From: Verrucomicrobiaceae bacterium
GTDB taxonomy: Bacteria; Verrucomicrobiota; Verrucomicrobiia; Verrucomicrobiales; Verrucomicrobiaceae
Direction: 5' to 3'
Assembly: GCA_016795365.1 (NCBI GenBank)
Contig: JAEUHN010000017.1
Span: forward strand, 1 to 64,000
Length of the DNA: 64,000 nucleotides
Shown here: positions 61,661 through 64,000 of the stretch, one piece after another
Layout of the letters: each line of letters begins with the position of its first letter
How positions within the stretch are numbered: the first letter of the stretch is position 1
Program-made: the position numbers and the translations under genes
The notes under the pieces: model-generated
Databases searched by the model: none
Told to the model about the DNA's origin: nothing
Seen by the model: the letters and a program-made list of their open reading frames with translations, nothing else

Positions 61661-63376
61661 TCACTGCTTCGCGGACCACGCGGTGAGCAGGCAGCCGAGC
61701 AGGGCGAGGGTCCACACGGCGGTGAGAGGATCGGATTCGCTGGTGCGCTCGCGGGCTTCGGAGCGGCGCGCTTCGGTGTGGTCGAAGGACTCTGCCTTGG
61801 TGAGGTCGGCCTCGCGTGCGTCGGCAAACTGCGCGGCTCCGTGGACGAGTGTTTGCGTGGGCGATTTCACCTCGAAGAAGCCTGGTTGCTCAGGAGCACG
61901 ACCAATGAAGGGCTTGGCGTTGCTGCCTTGATGCAGGGTGAGCTGGTTCAAGGTGGTGCTGGCGGGAAGGGCGATGCTCTGGGCGAGATCGTAGTTGCCT
62001 GCGCGCTCGCCATCGAGCTGACTGCGGACCAGTTCCACGTAGCGATGCAACATCACCAGCAGTGCGGGCAGGCGATGGGCATTGGACTTCGAGAGGTCCC
62101 AGTTGAGGAAGAGTTGCACCACCTCACGCCCCTCCGCCGTGCGTGTGCGGCGTTGCAGTGCGAGCACGGCATCACCACGCCAGAGCAGGGGCGAGTCCGA
62201 TTCGAGCACTGCCAATGCTCGCGGCTTGTTGGAGATCAGTCCGGTCCAGTTCAGTTCGCGGGTCAGCGAATGGTTCTCAGCCACGACCAGCGAGGCATCG
62301 AGCTTCGAGCCCTCTGGTGCAGTGGAGTCGATGTAAATCGCATCTGTGGGGGCCTCGTCTCCGATCTCGGCGAGCGTGAGATCTGCCCGTGTGGTGGCAT
62401 CCACGAAGGTCACGCCATCGAGCGCTTCGATCATGCGCTTGATCAGCGAGCCCGATTCACCACCTGCACGCAACGCAACGCGCACAGGTCGCTCCACGGG
62501 CACGACGAGACTCATGCGGTCATCGAGTGCGAAGGCATCTCCCTCCATCACCAGGGTGGCTTGCTTGAGGTTGGGAGGCAGCTCGCCGGACAATGAGACG
62601 GACTGATGGGGTTGCAGCGTGAGCGTGGACTTGGTGGGTGCGGTCGCCAGCTCAAGCTCCACCCACCATTGACGCGTTTGCACGGCGTCACTGTGGTTCG
62701 TCGCGAGCGTTTTCCATTGGCGTGAAGCATTCATCTCAGCGCCGCTCCAGCCGACATTGCTCTTGGACTCGCCAACGGCCAGCACGGCGATGTCAGAGGG
62801 CACGGTGGCCGTTCGGTCAGTCACATAGATGATCGCGCCGCTGCCATCGCGGACGAGTCCTCGGGAGGTATTGAAAGCATCCGTGGGATCGAGTTCACCA
62901 CGCAGTGGCTGCCATCGGCTGAAGGCCGCGAGCAGTGCCTCGCGATCGTCGCCTGCGTAGAGCGTTGGCTTGCGAGCATCGCTCTCCAGCAGATGCCACC
63001 GCGTCTTCGCGGCGACACGCGACCACTGAGCCAGCGTCTTCTCGATCGCGGCGCGCGCTTCGGTATTGAAGGCCGACATGGATGCGGTGCTGTCCAGCAC
63101 GATCACGATGGTCTGCTGACTGTCCTTTTTCATCCATCGCGGCTCCGCCAGCATCCAGGCGAGCAGGCAGGCGGCGAGCAGTTGCATCCACATGGGCAAG
63201 GACTGGCGCAAGCGCTCAAACTTGGCACCACTGACACTCTCGGGGGCCACGCGCTCGAGCAGGAAAAGGGTGCTCACGCGCAACCGGCGTGACTTCTCCT
63301 GGAGGCAGTGAATCGCGAGGATCACTGGCACTGCCAGCAAGGCCCAAAGCCCGAGAGGATTGGCAAAGTGAAGCAT
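61661..63376 (-). CDS. BatA-like aerotolerance / VWA membrane protein
   Basis: A 571-residue protein. The N-terminal BatA domain (MLHFANPLGLWALLAVPVIL, with helices at about 8-25 and 55-75 and RLRVSTLFLLERVAP between) is followed by a VWA domain with a slightly altered MIDAS (VIVLDSTASMSAF, D-x-T-x-S). A long beta-rich domain (about 220-500) and a C-terminal helix (TAVWTLALLGCLLTAWSA) complete it. The frame is open to 63502, but the ATG at 63376 matches the family start. It lies between the DUF58 gene (8-base gap) and the large VWA gene, all minus strand. Confidence 0.88.
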   Translation of the reverse strand: MLHFANPLGLWALLAVPVILAIHCLQEKSRRLRVSTLFLLERVAPESVSGAKFERLRQSLPMWMQLLAACLLAWMLAEPRWMKKDSQQTIVIVLDSTASMSAFNTEARAAIEKTLAQWSRVAAKTRWHLLESDARKPTLYAGDDREALLAAFSRWQPLRGELDPTDAFNTSRGLVRDGSGAIIYVTDRTATVPSDIAVLAVGESKSNVGWSGAEMNASRQWKTLATNHSDAVQTRQWWVELELATAPTKSTLTLQPHQSVSLSGELPPNLKQATLVMEGDAFALDDRMSLVVPVERPVRVALRAGGESGSLIKRMIEALDGVTFVDATTRADLTLAEIGDEAPTDAIYIDSTAPEGSKLDASLVVAENHSLTRELNWTGLISNKPRALAVLESDSPLLWRGDAVLALQRRTRTAEGREVVQLFLNWDLSKSNAHRLPALLVMLHRYVELVRSQLDGERAGNYDLAQSIALPASTTLNQLTLHQGSNAKPFIGRAPEQPGFFEVKSPTQTLVHGAAQFADAREADLTKAESFDHTEARRSEARERTSESDPLTAVWTLALLGCLLTAWSAKQ

Positions 63377-63384
63377 GGCAGGAG

Positions 63385-64000
63385 TCAGGTGAGTTCCACG
63401 GCCCCCACGGTTGCGGCTTCGGCGCGGAGCGCGGCGATGAAGTCGCCCTCGGCTCCGATGCGGGCAAAGGCGATGCCGCGGCGCTGGCAGGGTTCGCGCC
63501 ACAGGTCGAAGTGGCGACGATAAGCCTCGCGGTAGCGTTCGAGGGTGGTCTGCGGCACACGGCGGCGGTCGCGCTGGGTGCTCTCGCAGTCTTCGAAGTC
63601 AATGTTGCCGCTCCAGTCGGGATCAGCTTCCTCCTGGCAAAAAGGAGCCAGCACCAAAGCGCGTCCTCGTTGGGCGACGAGGGGTGTTAGGCAGAGGTCA
63701 GGTGAGGCGGGAAAGAGCACGTCGCTCACCAGCACGCGCAAGGATCCTGGACGCAGCGCCAGCAGATCCAGTCGCAGCCCGTTGCTGGAGGCAGCGATCT
63801 CTTCCAACGGCCAGCGGTCGGCCATGACGTGATCCATGGGCACCTCGCGTCCGCTGCCGCTAACGAGATGCACCTTGAGCGCAGCTCCGAGGCGAAGAGC
63901 GCTCTCGATGCAGAACCACACCGTCTCCCACACCCGGCGGGTCTTGGCTTCATTGAGGAACATGCTGGGCGAGGCATCGAGCACGAGGTCCACGCGAGGG
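63385..64000 (-). CDS. DUF58 domain protein (partial, 5' end beyond window)
   Basis: The last 205 residues of a DUF58 protein; the start lies past the right edge. The visible part opens with the MIDAS-like RVDLVLDASPSMF, followed by ETVWFCIESALRLG, LRVLVSDVLFPASP and LVLAPFCQEEADPDW, and ends VGAVELT. DUF58 proteins form an operon with a MoxR AAA+ ATPase and BatA/VWA proteins, and a MoxR gene is expected just outside the window. The GTG that appears to start the frame at 63993 is internal, because the conserved sequence continues upstream. Confidence 0.85.
   Translation of the reverse strand, partial: PRVDLVLDASPSMFLNEAKTRRVWETVWFCIESALRLGAALKVHLVSGSGREVPMDHVMADRWPLEEIAASSNGLRLDLLALRPGSLRVLVSDVLFPASPDLCLTPLVAQRGRALVLAPFCQEEADPDWSGNIDFEDCESTQRDRRRVPQTTLERYREAYRRHFDLWREPCQRRGIAFARIGAEGDFIAALRAEAATVGAVELT

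Overview
The window is GC-rich, densely coded bacterial chromosome from a Gram-negative (diderm) organism. The best fit is the Verrucomicrobiota, probably a Verrucomicrobium/Prosthecobacter-like member. The evidence is a Tat-secreted DUF1501 protein, a Tat-secreted Gfo/Idh oxidoreductase, a ThuA-domain protein, an HemQ-type heme enzyme, a divergent ftsZ at the end of a ddl-ftsQ-ftsA-ftsZ cluster, and lpxD/ompH/bamA outer-membrane genes. No rRNA, tRNA, CRISPR array, transposase, integrase or prophage was recognised.

Layout. 1-9.6 kb: a hypothetical gene, metX, a very large secreted alpha-2-macroglobulin-like protein and a type II NADH dehydrogenase. 9.6-13.7 kb is the accessory-looking part. 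It holds three short, lower-GC, co-oriented genes for related secreted proteins, each followed on its 3' side by a repeated element with an imperfect dyad that resembles an integron attC site. A Trp/Asp-rich-leader hypothetical gene, a 21-bp minisatellite and about 700 bp without a convincing gene follow. 13.7-22.9 kb: an ECF sigma factor, thiE, then the division/cell-wall cluster ddl-ftsQ-ftsA-ftsZ preceded by a 20-bp palindrome, an orphan DUF1501 gene with a strong terminator, and hisC.

22.9-33.9 kb: a secreted propeller-like protein, a DUF4407 membrane protein, a cluster of small Cys-rich secreted or lipoprotein genes (one a 51-residue metallothionein-like peptide), rpsU, a Sel1-repeat protein translationally coupled to a sugar-binding lipoprotein, a beta-barrel outer-membrane protein and priA. 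33.9-39.9 kb, minus strand: bamA-ompH-lpxD (outer-membrane assembly and lipid A), TraB/GumN, Nudix and a small membrane protein. 39.9-47.8 kb: a Gfo/Idh oxidoreductase; a minus-strand run of ferredoxin, apbE, thuA, SUI1 and CPBP protease; and a plus-strand run of hemQ, thiG and a DUF4105 gene.

47.8-64 kb: the DUF2339-DUF3999 pair; a three-gene minus-strand operon of a coiled-coil protein, a membrane protein with a degenerate OmpA-like C-terminus and a hybrid histidine kinase; then panD, an APC permease, and a DUF58-BatA-VWA operon running in from the right edge.

The points most worth following up are the attC-like repeats around the small secreted-protein genes (9688-11723), the FtsZ whose catalytic T7 loop has lost the conserved Asn and Asp, the Cys-rich envelope cluster (26313-27411), the coiled-coil/OmpA-like/hybrid-kinase operon (52894-57218), and a terminator-like hairpin lying inside the start of apbE. 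All calls come from reading the sequence. No database search was run.
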